A stretch of 64,000 nt of DNA from Zopfochytrium polystomum (GCA_025765615.1 JAIVFJ010000041.1:186001-250000), one strand, 5' to 3'. Counted from the stretch's first letter, positions 26,698 to 39,239 are shown. Translations and numbers: made by a program. Notes: generated from the sequence alone by a model not told the origin.

Positions 26698-29128
26698 ATG
26701 GATCCCGATGTCCCCGCACCCGCAGGGCCGTCGGCATCGCCCCCCGCGTCGCCCCCCGCGTCGCCCCCAAGCCGCCGCAATAGCAGCGCCGCCTTCCTTG
26801 CCGGCCTCTTCTTTGGATCGAGCTCAGCACCCGGTGCTGCCGCCAGCACTCCTGCCGCCGCAGCACCCGGCCTGTCGAAGCCTGCGACGCCGCACGCCAT
26901 CAACGACTCGGGGAGCGACGCAGACCGCCCGCTCTCGCCAGGCGCCCGCGCAAGAACCACCCGGCTGTCGTCCCTCTTTGCGTCCCTCTTCCGCCCTCAT
27001 TCGCCGTCAGCCTCCTCCACCTCCTCCTCGACCCACGCCAGCAGCTTTTTCAGCCGCCGAGGAGGAGGAGGAGGAGCAGGACACGGCAGCGACGACGACC
27101 CTCTTGCCCCACTTCCGCTGTCGCGCTCGCTGTCGGCCCCGATGATCTCGAACCCCGCGTTCACGGCCAACCCCCCAGCCCCGCAGGCCATGTCGCAGTC
27201 GTTTGTGCACTTTACGGTCTCGGACGATCCCGACGAGCCCCACCCTTTTGAGCTTGGAGCTGCTGCGCCGGCCGCTGAGCCTGCCACCGTCATCACCGCG
27301 CCCGCCACTGCCAACGGCGTTGCGGGCCCGCCGCCGTCAGTGGGGCTGGTTCAGGAGCCCTCGCAGGCTGCAGATGCCATGGACGACGTTGTTGTGGCGG
27401 CGAGCCCGCCGAAGCAGTCGCCCGTGTCTTTCGCGCCCCAGAAAAGCGAATTGTTTGATCTGTCGACGACGACGTTGGCCCCTGAGCAAGCCGAGGACAG
27501 GGCGAGCGCCACCCCCGCGTCAGGGACCGCGACCATGATTCGTGACTACGCCTTGGCCCCACCAGCCCCGCCTCCGGGCGATCTGGCCACTCCACCGCGC
27601 GAGAGTACGTCCGGCAGTTCCGGCAGGGACCCGATACCAGTCCTCGAATTCCCAAAGGGCGATTTGAATGTGAACGACTGCACCGATGAGTAAGTTGGTC
27701 GAATTGTTGCGAACATTAACCTACTGCACACGAAGGACTTCTGCCAGGACTGTAAAAATCATCGCTGGAAATTCACATGTCGCGTTTGCGAAGATGGTCG
27801 CATCGTGAGTTTACCGACGTTCCATCCCTTTGACAGCACCGGAGCGCGCTCAAAACATACCTTCCGCTTCTCTTTCGTTGAAACCAAATTAGCCATCTCG
27901 GTTTGGATCTCGCAAAGTGCGTCGTGGTCAAATTTGCGAACGACGAGACTATGGTCACCATTGGCGAGTCAGGTACGTTGGAACGATCCGCTCAATGGAA
28001 ATCCCGCCGGCCGATTCTAATACAGCCGTGGGGGTGCCAGTCCGCAACGACGACGTCTACGTCATCCAATCCGGCTGCGGCGAAATCAACGACAACCTCA
28101 TGGAACTGGTCATGATGCTGCACGCCTGCAAATCCGCCTCCGCGCTCCGCATCACCGCCGTCATCCCGCACTTTCCCTACGCCCGCGCCGACAAAAAGGA
28201 CCGCTCGCGCGCCCCGATCACCGGCAAGCTCGTCGCCGACATGCTCACCGTCGCCGGCGCCAATCACATCATCACCATGGACCTGCACGCGCCCCAGATC
28301 CAGGGGTTTTTTGACCTCAGGGTGCCCGTCGACAATTTGGTTGCGGAACCCGTTACCGTCGCGTGGATTAAGGAGAACTTGAAGGAGTTTGAGAGGGCGG
28401 TGGTCGTGTCTCCGGACGCGGGCGGCGCGAAAAGGTCTGTGTCCCAGGCCAAGTCTTTGCTTTGCCAGTCTTTTTTCCCCTTCGATTTTGCAATGCATCG
28501 TCAAGAGGGAGTGGGAGGGAACTTTTCATTTTGCTTTGGTTGACCACTTCCTCAACGTACCCTGTCGCACCTTGTTGTTTCAACACCAGAGCGACCTCGA
28601 TCGCCGACAAGCTCGACCTGGACTTTGCGCTCATCCACAAGGAGCGGAAGCGCGCCAACCAGGTCTCTCGCATGGTGCTTGTGGGCGACGTCCGCAGTCG
28701 GCCCTGCATCCTCGTCGACGACATGGCCGACACCTGCGGCACTCTGGCGCTAGCCGCAAAGACGCTCCTCGACGGCGGCGCAACGGAGGTTGTGGCCATT
28801 GTCACGCACGGCGTGCTCTCCGGACGCGCGGTGGAGGTCATTTCAAAGAGCTCGCTGTCGAGGGTTGTTGTGGTGGGTTGTTTGTTCATTAATATGCTAT
28901 TTCGATGGTGTGGTTTCTCTGGCGGCAGGGCGAGGGGCTTGTACGCTGAAAATAAGAAAATCTTACCTTCCTGTGGCTTAGACGAACACCATCCCTTTGG
29001 GCGAAAAGAGGCTTCTTTGCCCCAAGCTCGAGGTCATGGACGTATCCAAGTTGTTCGCCGAGGCCATTCGGCGCACGCACAACGACGAATCTTTCAAGCC
29101 TTTGCTCGGATTTCAACAGGCGTCCTGA
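26698..29128 (+). CDS. Ribose-phosphate pyrophosphokinase with about 330-residue disordered N-terminal extension
   Basis: Makes PRPP from ribose 5-phosphate and ATP for nucleotide, His and Trp synthesis. Model: join(26698..27689, 27748..27804, 27893..27972, 28026..28434, 28590..28872, 28982..29128), 655 residues. The catalytic part starts near residue 332 ([10 protein letters not shown]) and is full length. It has the flexible loop ([15 protein letters not shown]), the [11 protein letters not shown] segment, GGAKR, and the PRPP-binding loop [12 protein letters not shown]. The upstream exon is Pro/Ser/Ala-rich and splices in phase to the enzyme (donor GTAAGT at 27690). I see no in-frame ATG nearer the enzyme in this exon's last 50 codons. 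The extension's start and role are uncertain; the enzyme assignment is firm. Confidence 0.88.
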
Positions 29129-29580
29129 GAGGGAAGGCGCTCGACCTCCGCCCAAGCCAGGCGTAGCTCTTCGTACTTGCATTGGCCACCAACTTTCTTT
29201 ATTTTGGGTGGATCTCTTTTGGTTGTTTTGGAGCCGCCCAAGACTCAAGTTACGTGCTTCTGCCGCTTCCTTATTCTTCTTTGGAAGTCTTGTCCCATTC
29301 GCTATTTACTTGCTGCCAAGGGTAAGATGCGACAACGCCTCCTGGCCACGCGCTGCCATTTGCTCTCTGTAGTTGGATAACCAGTTCCCGTCAATACATA
29401 TTCACCTTACTCTCGACACTGTAAGTAAGGTCTTCGCTATGGGAGCGGCACGCCAGTTCTACACTTCATTTCAGACATTTGCACAACAATGAAGTAGTCG
29501 TGCATCTCGGACCTCTTGGAAAACGTCTCTTAGTGTAAACCCCAATTCAAAACCCTCAAATCATGAAGTGCGATCGGAAG
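29129..29580. other. Convergent intergenic region
   Basis: Lies between the 3' ends of the PRPP synthetase gene (+) and the esterase-like gene (-). No coding or RNA features seen. Confidence 0.5.
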
Positions 29581-31317
29581 TCAGCAGCTTCCCGGCCTCC
29601 AGTCCGGTCTTTCCTCTCTCGCCATTTGCTCCATCTCGGTCAGTATCATTTCCCCAAGCACGTGGCCGCTCCGCTCGCCCTGGTGGAACCCGTCGTCTGT
29701 AAGCGTCTCTTCGCCCCTCACCACCCGCGCCCAGTCCAACACGCCGCGAAAAACAACCCCATCACTCGCAGACTTTAACGACGACGCCGACGATGACGAT
29801 GACGACGGCAACAACAGCGACGCCACCGCGAGCCGCGCGCTCACTTCTAGCAGCAGCTCATTCATTTTCGCGACAACGTGCGGCGCGAAATGCGCCCACA
29901 CGCGCGTCAGCGGCGTCGTCCTCATCACCATCGCCGGCGGCCGCGCCCTCTCACCGCCCCGCCGCGCCACGACCTCCACTAACGGGCGCACCAGGTTCCG
30001 CTCGAGGTCCTCGGGCCAGCCGACCAGCAGGTCCGGCCGCTCGTCCAGCAGCGTCTCGTGCGGGATCCCGCGCGGCTTGGCGTGCAATAGGTTCCACTGG
30101 TGCACGTCCCAGAAGCTCGACTGCGCTACGATCAGGTCCGGGCGCGGGTACCACGACGGCGGTGTCGCTGGGTGCAAAGATGGGTCCTGCGTGTTGTACG
30201 CGACCGACTCGCGGCGCCGGAGACGTGACGAGGCGGCCGCGGCCGCGGCCGTGGCTGGGTCGGAGGGTGCCGGCGCGGTGTTGGAGGTGGAGTTGAGCGG
30301 GGTGGCGACGACGGGGGCAGTGGGAGATGGGGTCGCCGGTGGGATTTGTTGCGGCTGTGGTGAGGAGGTGTTGTTTGCTGCGGCGGGCTGCGTCGTCGTG
30401 TTCGGCGATATGGACGAGGATGCGGGCTGCTCCGAAGGCGGCGGCGGTGGGGGTGGCGGTGGTGGGAATTTCGCCGGGTAGGTGCGGTAGGGCTCTGGGC
30501 AGGGGACACCCGCTGCGTCGCATATTTCCGGAAAGACGTGTGCCGCGCCTGCGAGGAGGTATGGCAGCCACGCGATTCTCCCTGCGCTGTCGTGCGGGTA
30601 GCCCGGGTCGAGGTGGTCGACCCATCCGACAAATGGCTTTGCCGGGTCGCGCTGGACGCCGAGGTGGAAGAACGTGATCCACACGAGCGCGTTTCCGTAG
30701 TTGTCGCGGTTGACGCAGACGCGCGGGTCTCCGCTGTGCTTGACGGACCAGTCGTGGATGCGCGAGCCGTTGAGCTTGAAGAGGGACAGAGTGCCTTGCG
30801 TTAGCTCGCATATACGGAGAACGGCGTTGCGGTCCTGCGAGTCGCCTACGAGTAGTATGATTTTGTTTCGGAGGTGTGCGGGCAGGCCGAGGGTGTTGGA
30901 GGCAGCTAGGCGGCCGAGGTGGTTGGGAATCGTGTTGGAGCTTGCAGGTTGTTCCAAGGTGAGCGCCGACGTCGAGGATGATTCATGGATGGAGTGCGGT
31001 GAAACCGAAAAGAGCGGGAAGTGGAGATTGTATGGCAGCCAGATGTATCCATCCAAGTGACCTGGCCGCCGGTATCGGTCGCAGCGGTCTCTCTGCGTTA
31101 GCTGGGCGGTTTGGTTGGACCCGATTGCTTTTCTCTGATTCGATGGCGGACAATGGACGCCAGAACCACGGCGGTGTGGTTTCGGGAGCAACACCAGCGA
31201 CGTGGCGACAATACATGCTGTCACAAGAAGGACGATTACTGCAATGCGTATGACCCTGCTTACGCTCGACGGCGTCGAGGTCGGGTGCGACGTGGAGGGG
31301 AGTGTTGTTGCACCCAT
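29581..31317 (-). CDS. Type II membrane SGNH/PC-esterase-like protein
   Basis: 578 residues, single exon, ATG at 31317. A short N-terminal tail is followed by one membrane segment (about 22-45), so the rest should face the secretory lumen. The GDSQDRN block (GDS at 158-160) and a C-terminal DDGFH (about 541-545) match the Ser and Asp-x-x-His pieces of SGNH/PC-esterase enzymes such as PMR5/Cas1p-type wall or glycan O-acyl enzymes. A Pro/Ala/Ser/Thr-rich insert (about 285-390) splits the domain. The substrate cannot be told from sequence. It diverges from XPF across 365 bp. Confidence 0.6.
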   Translation of the reverse strand: MGATTLPSTSHPTSTPSSVSRVIRIAVIVLLVTACIVATSLVLLPKPHRRGSGVHCPPSNQRKAIGSNQTAQLTQRDRCDRYRRPGHLDGYIWLPYNLHFPLFSVSPHSIHESSSTSALTLEQPASSNTIPNHLGRLAASNTLGLPAHLRNKIILLVGDSQDRNAVLRICELTQGTLSLFKLNGSRIHDWSVKHSGDPRVCVNRDNYGNALVWITFFHLGVQRDPAKPFVGWVDHLDPGYPHDSAGRIAWLPYLLAGAAHVFPEICDAAGVPCPEPYRTYPAKFPPPPPPPPPPSEQPASSSISPNTTTQPAAANNTSSPQPQQIPPATPSPTAPVVATPLNSTSNTAPAPSDPATAAAAAASSRLRRRESVAYNTQDPSLHPATPPSWYPRPDLIVAQSSFWDVHQWNLLHAKPRGIPHETLLDERPDLLVGWPEDLERNLVRPLVEVVARRGGERARPPAMVMRTTPLTRVWAHFAPHVVAKMNELLLEVSARLAVASLLLPSSSSSSASSLKSASDGVVFRGVLDWARVVRGEETLTDDGFHQGERSGHVLGEMILTEMEQMAREERPDWRPGSC

Positions 31318-31682
31318 TGATCAAGACAATTCCACTTGCGTTCCTTCAACGGAAAAAGGACGAACCACAAGACTTAGCAAAAAGATAATGACGTCCCTTT
31401 AAGCGAGTACGGCAGGCAGATTGGCTGCTTTCGTAACCATCGGTCGCAACCGAAGACCGTTTACGCATCGACGCGATCATCATTGCCGATTTCCCTCGGT
31501 TGCAATCCACCAAAGTTGAACGCGCTCGTCCACTCGCACGCTTTGTCATCAGTCCCGAGCATCAGAGGCTCGTTGTAGTCTCGCCGCTCGCCTGCTCGTT
31601 CGGCTGCTCGTTCGGCTGCTCGTTCGGCGACAGTCCGCAGTGCAGGACAGTCTGAAAAATCCGGACCGCAAAGTCGACAAAC
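31318..31682. promoter_or_regulatory. Divergent promoter region, with a 12-bp unit repeated three times
   Basis: Shared upstream region of the esterase-like gene (-) and XPF (+). The unit tgctcgttcggc occurs three times in tandem at 31593-31628, 55-90 bp before the XPF ATG. No clear TATA box seen. Confidence 0.5.
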
Positions 31683-34600
31683 ATGGTGGACTTGGCCCCG
31701 TTCCACCATGAGATCGCCGCGGACCTCCTCCCGCGCGACTTTCTCCCACGAGCCCCGCCGGCCCCATCGTCGACGTCGTCGGATCCCCCGTCGTCTCCCC
31801 TCGGCGGCTCCCTCATCGATGACGACCCTTCCCACTCGGACGGTCTCGTCGTCCTCGCCCGCGGCCTCGGCGTCCGGCCCGTCCTCACTGCCTTCCTAAA
31901 AATCCATGCACACCGAGAGAACCTTGTCCTCCTCCTCAACACGGCGCCACGCGAGCTCGCCCTACTTCGCGAAGACCTTACGGTTGCCGCCCTCGCCTGT
32001 GACATTGGGGGCGGTGTTGGCGGTGACGACACTGGTGTTCCTGTGATCGACGTCGACTGCTTCAGGGAGGTGAATGCAGAGACCCCAGCAGCCGACAGGT
32101 TTGTGTGGCAGAGCAGCTTCTTGGGTCGTTCGGAGGAGACTGTAACGAGGCTTTTGCCCACTCCAGCTGACCAGAGACCTCTCTCAATCAGAGCTGCGCT
32201 GTATCGTGCGGGCGGTGTTGTCGCCGTAACATCCCGCATTCTCGTGGTCGACATGCTGAATAAAGTGCTCCCGCTCCACCTGGTCACGGGCGTCATCGTC
32301 AACAACGCCGAAAGGTGCGTGTGCGATGTTTGCTTGCCGGAGCCTTATTCAATGCAGGACTCACCGCCTCTCCCCGGTGCTGCCTCGCGGATGGATGCAG
32401 AATATCAGAGACGTCCCACGAAACCTTTATTCTCCGTATATTGCGCGACTCAAACAAGGTTGCTTTTATTAAAGCCTTCACTGATGCACCCGAAGCTCTC
32501 ACGCGTGGAGTGTGGAAGCTGGAGAAGGTCATGAAGCTCCTCTTCTTGCGGAAAGTGTCGTTTTGGCCGAGGTAAAGCTTTTTTGTGGGTTCCCTCTCCA
32601 GTCTATTTCGTTTTGTGCTGTCAAGTTTTAACCGTAGTATTGCACTGCTGCATAGGTTTCATATGTCCATCACTTCAGCGATCGAAGCTGCGCCGCCAAT
32701 AAATTTGGTCGAAATTCGCGTGGCAATGACTAAAAACATGCAGGAACTGCAGCGTGCAATAATCGACTGTATGGACAACTGCCTCGCCGAAATAAGAAGG
32801 TCCTCCAAATCAGTGAGTTGAAATCTCCTGCAGCAACTGATATCAACGCTAAGCGAAATGATTCTATTTCCTCCCAATCGGTGTCCACACGTTCGTTTAG
32901 CTCGACGCAGATGAACTGACTGTCGAAAATTCGCTGTTCCGCAATTTTGAAGGCTTGATACGCGCCCAACTCGACCCTATTTGGCATCGTGTTGGCGGCA
33001 AAATAAAGCAGCTTATAAATGACGTTGGGACGCTCCGTCGTTTGCTTAGGTGATAAGCCTGACTATGCTCCTTTCTCCTAAAGCCAGAATATTCTTCTTT
33101 GAACCATTAAGCCATATCGGGTCTTACGACTGTGTTTCGTTCAATTCATTTCTGGAGGCGATAAGGGATGCGAACGAACCTGATCCGCTGGCCGGCATCC
33201 GGGGAGACTTGAATATCAGCCCGTGGCTTCTCATGGATTCCACCGACACGGTGTTTAAAATGGCAAAGCAGCGGGTCTTCGTGCGAAAGACGAATAGCGA
33301 TCAGCAAGGAGGTCAGCGGGCGGACGGGTCAAACCCGCAGGGCGGAGCTTCAACAGAATCGAACGAGCATGTACCATCCCATATTGTTCCGGTGTTGGAA
33401 GAGCAGCCAAAATGGAAAGCGCTATATCAGGTTCTGCAAAATCTGGAATCAGAGCGGAGAAAGCTTTTGGAAGCAGGAAAAAGTAGAAGCTTCTTGTGCA
33501 CGAACTGTCCTAATAAGGTTTCTGGTGTTTTCCAGGTCCTGGCCCAATACTCATAATGGTGGATGGAGACCGGACCTGCCATCAGCTCCGCGAACTGCTG
33601 AATGGCTTTGAGATCACCCCTCTCGCCGCCGCCTCCATTTCACCAACATTCTCCCCTGTAAAAAAGAAGCGGAAACGCGACGTCCACCCGAGTTCAGATG
33701 ATCCACACCCGCCGCCTGCCCCACCCGTTCGGCAATCCTCAAGCGGCGACCGCAGACGAAAGCGCGGCGGTGGTGCCGCTACTCCCATAGCTCGACCCCC
33801 GCTGCCCGCAACTGCGACGTGTGCCGCCACAGTCCCAACCCGGGATGAAGCACCTCGCTTCAGTGCCCCCGGGTCGCAAAAAATGCTCACACGCCTACTA
33901 GGCAGGTACTTCCGCTGGCGCAGGGTTGTGCCGAAAGTGCAGCGAAACTTGAGGTTCTTGAAGAATCGGGGTCGTGCCGTTGCCGGCGTTGCCACCACTT
34001 CCAGTAGGGGTGGAGCTGCGGGTGGTACCGGCAATGGTTCGGGAGAGAGGCCCGGGTTTCCTGGACGGGGCAGTGGCGCCGCACCTGGAAGCTCTGTTGG
34101 CGGGCGCGGGACGTCGACGGCGTTTGTGCGAAGGCGGCAGCGAGGGGGCGGCTCTGCTGGTGCTGCATTGGCACGAGGTGCAAGTGACCAAACAACTTTT
34201 GAAGAAGATGCAAAGAAGGCTTTGGAGATGTAAGACCCTTTTTGATGCTCTCTTGGGCTCTTTCATCCTTTCGACGCCTCGATCACCCAAATGCCGCGGA
34301 AAACACGCAACTTACACCATTTCTTCACCGTTGATTGATTAGGCTTGATGCACTCCGCAAAGACGATGAAGGCGACCGCGAACTCTTTGACCTTGATGAC
34401 ATGGATACTGGTGTTGATGATGGCGACGCGAGCGACGCCGCTCGTGTTGTCCGTCAGCATCTGTTTGATCCTGACGCGGAGCTGGACCCGGACCTGTTTG
34501 ATCGGCACTTTGCTCTTGTGCCAGCGGAGGCTAGTATCGTCATACGCCCCTACGCCACCACCTCTTCGGGATCGTTTCAGTCGTCTGGTGACGAGGATAG

Positions 34601-36041
34601 CCGTGCGCTGGAGTCGCTTGCGCCGCGATGGGTCATTTTGTATGATGTGGACGTGGGGTTTGTTCGCAGGCTGGAGGTGAGGTTAAAGACTGAGTGGGTG
34701 GCTTTGGCCGGGGTCGGAACTCACATGTTCCTGAAGGTCTATCAAGTGACAAACCCAACGGTCAACCTTTCCGTGTACTTCATGGTCTATGATAACTCTG
34801 TCGAAGAGCAGCGCTACCTTTCACTTCTTCGGAAGGAAAAGGACGCATTTGAGAGACTGATTCGCGATAAGTCGGTTCGTACCCTTTGACATTATCGCCG
34901 CACACCCTTCATCCCCTAAGGTGGGCACAATTCTCATAAACTCAGGTCATGGCTATCCCCATCGATCAAGACGGACGAATTGAAATGAATCCCGAAGAGA
35001 AGTTTTGGAAGAGCCTCGACACCCGGCTCGCGGGTGGTCAGCGAATTCCCGCCAATGAAGCCAATCAGGTTGGAAGACAATCTCCGCCCCTTCGTTTACG
35101 TCGTCTACGTCAGTCTATATTCGTTTGTGCTAAAAAGCCTAAGGTCATTGTCGACGTCCGCGAGTTCGGCTCCGCCCTACCCCTGCTCCTCTACTCCCAA
35201 GGTCTCAACTTGCGCCCGTGCACCCTCGAAGTCGGCGACTACATCCTCACCCCCTCAATCTGCGTTGAGCGAAAATCCCTCCCCGATCTCGCCCAGTCCT
35301 TCAAATCCGGCCGCCTCTTTGCCCAAGCCGAGGCCATGTGCCGGCACTACCGCACCCCGCTCCTCCTCATCGAGTTTTCGCAAATCAAGGCCTTTGACGC
35401 CGGGCTTGCGACAAGCGCTGTCGGAGTCACGTCCGGCGGCGCCGCCACCGCGAACGTGGACCTGCAGGACCTCGGCGCAAAGCTGGTCATGCTGACTCTG
35501 ACGTTTCCAAGGCTGCGGATCGTTTGGAGCTCGAGCCCTGCGGCGACCGCGGAGATTTTCGAGGATTTGAAGGTGAAGCCGGATGCTTGATTCCTCGAAT
35601 GTTTGCACTTTCCTGACCCTATCACCAACCGCAACCACTATCTCCGTTTCAAATCATACCTTTCATTGGCGCCAAACTATTGCAGCGGGACCAACTGGAA
35701 CCGTCCATGGAGGAAGCCATGACCATCGGTGTCGACAGCTCTTCAACCTCTGACAGCGTATACAGCATCACACCCGCTGTAAGTCCACGAATACTAATAA
35801 CGCGCCATTATTGATCCATTTTTTCTTCAATTTTTTTTCTTGCCCAACTCCTAATCCAAAGGACATGGTCCGATGTTTACCCGGCGTAACGTTTAAAAAC
35901 TACCGCTATGTGATGGGCCGGGCACCGAATCTGCGCGCGCTCGTGAACCTGCCGCAAGACGAGTGCGAAAAGATTTTGGGGCCGGGGCCGGGGAAGGAGC
36001 TGTACGATTTCATCAATTTCGATCCGAAACGCACCGAGTGA
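31683..36041 (+). CDS. RAD1: DNA repair endonuclease XPF/Rad1 (ERCC4)
   Basis: Catalytic subunit of the structure-specific nuclease that makes the 5' incision in nucleotide excision repair with ERCC1/Rad10. Model: join(31683..32314, 32401..32571, 32656..32812, 32901..33049, 33112..33482, 33536..34229, 34343..34676, 34737..34874, 34946..35068, 35138..35572, 35686..35778, 35862..36041), 1158 residues. The helicase-like N-terminus includes ISETSHETFILR and VGTLRRLL. The nuclease core has GDYILTPSICVERKS (about 955-970), the ERK..D metal site. A C-terminal double HhH (CLPGVTFKN..., about 1105-1157) should bind the ERCC1 partner. A KKKRKR signal sits in a disordered insert. The introns at 34677 and 35069 contain no stop and could be retained in frame. 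Confidence 0.92.
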
Positions 36042-36339
36042 CCAGGGAGTGGAGTCATCAAACTCGTTCTATTCATCTGTCCGTTACCTGAGCGGGGACC
36101 GTCGAAAAGAAATAAAAGAAGATTCAACGCTTCAAAAAAAAAAAAAAAAATGATAACTACGGTTTGTTGCGACCAGCTGCCCCTAAAAGTAAACCAGGCT
36201 GTGGACGAAGAAATGATCGACGCGAAAACAGAGAAAGAGATATAACGAGTGAAAAAGTGAGAGAGGAACAGAAAAAAGACGTGAAACAGAACGCCCAATC
36301 AGGCCCGAATCAAAATCCTCCTCTCGGTCGAAGAATCAA
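36042..36339. other. Convergent intergenic region with AATAAA and an A17 tract
   Basis: Follows XPF. AATAAA near 36111 is followed by an A17 run at 36134-36150, consistent with 3'-end formation, or with a small retroposed tail. Confidence 0.5.
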
Positions 36340-39239
36340 CTAACTCTGTCGTCCAGGTAAGGCAGATTCTGCCTCAAGCTGCTCCATCATCCGGACCAAC
36401 ACCGTGAGGCTGGAAACTTGCATGTCGGAAAGACTCCGCGCGACGGACGTCTTGGACGCCGAGAGACCGTCCTCTCCAGCGGACGCTAGCATTTTATTGA
36501 CATCTTGGGATAAGCTCAGCGAGTGCCTTGGAGAAAGAACGTTGGGGTCAGTGAGCGGCGACAGACGAAGAAAAGCACCTACTTCAGGTTTCGAGTGAGA
36601 ACAGACATCGAGTCTAGAACGGAACGACGCTTGGTGGCTCGCCGAGCATCTGCAGAAAAGTGGCTCCAATTTCAGCACCAACATTGGGTTATGTCATGAG
36701 AGAAGACTTCTCACCACTCTGCGGCTCTGAACCGTTTCCAACACTAGCCCGCGCCGAACCGCTTTGCCCAACGCTCTCGCCGCCAGCCGTCTTACCGGCA
36801 ATGTCCCCCAAACTCGTGCTCAGTACCTGCACCGAATCGCGCGTCGACCCCATACCACGCTTGAGCTCGTCCACCCGGTTCGAGATCGCGTCGATCTCGT
36901 TTGTCAACGAATCCGTGCTTGCGGCGGCGCCGCCGCTGCCAAGGCCGAGTGGCTGCCGCTGGAAACCGCTTGTTCGTCGGAGAGACGGCGCAGCCGATGG
37001 AGGACCGGATCGCGAGGAGCTACCGTTGGCGGGCTTGTTCGCGTCGAGCGCGTCAGAGGCAGTTGACCCCGACGAGCCGTTGGGAAGCTGTTCGGCAACA
37101 GAGGTTGGAGTGAAGGGAGGTAGTGGCGGTGTTGCAGCGTCCCCAACGCTGCCAGACGCTGAGACATTGAAGAGCGAGTCGGAGCCCACAAGGGCTGTCT
37201 TCGACGCGGAGAACGGTATCTCGCCGTCCAGAATGGATGACCGTGTAACAGCCGCCTGTTTTGGCCCAAAGTCTGATTCGCTCGGATGATCATCGGTGCG
37301 GGGTCGGGGAGTTGATGCTGACTGCGGCGAAAGGATGCCTCCATCAGGCACGCTAACGCTGGGTTTTTCCCGCGTAGGTGTCATTTGGCTGAGGCCATGC
37401 TGAGATTTAGAGTTGGATTGCAAGGGCAGTTCATCTCTTTCTCTTTGGGAATTTGGCGAGGATTGCGACGTTTCAGATTTCTTCAGGATGGATTGGATCA
37501 TCTTCGAGTTCTGACTGAATGCGGTAGGAAGGGTGGAGTGGGCGCCAGAGTTCAAGGGCCTCCGCACGTCGGAAGCACTCGAAGAAGCCGACGTGCTTCG
37601 TTGTGGTCCACCAGACAAAGACGCTTTGTATGAAGAGCTTTGTTGGTCATGCACCGCCTATAGATAGTAGTATAGTGAGAGGACAAATAAAACGTTGACA
37701 TTTTCCACTCACCGATGAGGACGGAACCGTCCGTTCTTGAGAAAAAAGTGGATGGGGCCCAGGGTGTGAATCGGTTGTGGACCGGCTATGGCCTTCTGAC
37801 GGGTAAATTGGACCTTCGTCAGCGATACGCGACGGTCGAGACGATGGGTACGCGTAACCATTGACAACAGACGAAACAGCAGAAGTATCCCGGCTGCGGT
37901 TGTAAGATCTATGAGATGCGCCGGCGTCGGAAAAGTAGCCCGATGACTCTTCCATGATAGCTTGTGATTGACGATATTCCGATCGGTGAGGAACATAGTT
38001 CTCACGCCGCGGCCGCTCGTCATCCCAATCTCCATCGCGAGAGCTTGGGTACCTCGCTGACCTCGGCGGCTCCTCGCGACCAAAGCCACTTGCCATCGAC
38101 TCGTACCCACTGTTTGATCTGGGTTGTGAAGGGGGCCTGCCTCCGTACTTTTGCGACACAGAGCTTTGATGATACTCAATTGTCCGTAAGGCGTCCCCGT
38201 CATAGGCGCTCATGGGACCGGCAGTGCGAGTCGTTCTCTCGGAAGGGGCGTAGCGAGATGAGGTTGTTGACAATGCATCGTCCGGTCGACCATCATCAGA
38301 AAATGGTCGATCACTCATCGCAGAGTTTGCAAGTTCGTCCGATATGTAGCGCCGATGCGGCGCTGCTCCGCTTATGCCGTAATGATCGCTCGCCGTGCTT
38401 CGGCTTTCGCGAGAAGACATCATTGGAGGAATAGCACCACCAACGCCGCGGTCGTGGCCATCATCACGATAGGCCCCACCACGACCATAGCTGGATACGA
38501 GGCTCTCACCCTGAGAGCCTCGCGGAGAAGTAATGCGGGCTGACGGGGGGGCGTAACCCCCGACAGATGAAGTTTCGCTTCCTCGACGGTACGCGTCTCG
38601 GCTCTTTTCCTGCCGGTAGGCCGTGTAAGGGTTAGGGTCGCCTGCGGGATCACCACGACGGAAGTATGGCGAAATCGGCCGTCCATCTGAGCCAAAGGAT
38701 CGCTGCGCTGTTGCTGGCGATGTCGGATGCATCGGACCTGCAGGCATATCTGGCGAGAACGTGTCCCGCAAGGACCGAAAGCTCGGAGACATGGCTCTGG
38801 TTGGTGAAAGGGGGCCAGCGAGATCGGGATCATAACGGCGGGAGATCGCAGGGGAATGGGGCCGACTGTATTGATCGGAAGGGGGGACTCGAGGTTTTGA
38901 TGCGTTCAGCGAGTAGTACGTAGCGCCTCCGCTAGGGCCCTCGTAATGCTGCTGCCGCATGTAAGCCGCAGAGGAAGGATGGAGGTCGTGGTCGGCGCGG
39001 GCACGCACTTCGTCGTCCCGATCGCGGTACCCGCTGCTGCCTGGAACAGCGACACCCGAGCGATGGTAGGAAGAATGCGGCCGACGCGCGCCAGTGGCAT
39101 CGCCAAGGCCGCCCGATGAGCCTCCCCCGCCTCCTCCTCCTCCAAGACCAGCGCCAGCGTAAGGGGTATAAGGGATGGCTGAAGACGAGACCGCGGAGAG
39201 CGGCGGGCCTAACGATCTGCCGCCGCCGCCCGATGCCAT
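36340..39239 (-). CDS. Large disordered Ser/Gly/Arg-rich protein of unknown function
   Basis: Not recognised. Model on the minus strand: exons 39239-37713, 37657-36715, 36649-36583, 36526-36340; 907 residues; all introns GT-AG and in phase. The start is the ATG at 39239 (AAAAAATGGC context); the frame is open upstream to 39458, but that stretch looks like leader sequence. Residues 1-500 are rich in S, R, Y, G and P with many SP/RS sites. The C-terminal third has a predicted helical segment (NEIDAISNRVDELK) and an ordered end (SLSDMQVSSLTVLVRMMEQLE). A scaffold role is possible but unproven. Confidence 0.6.
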
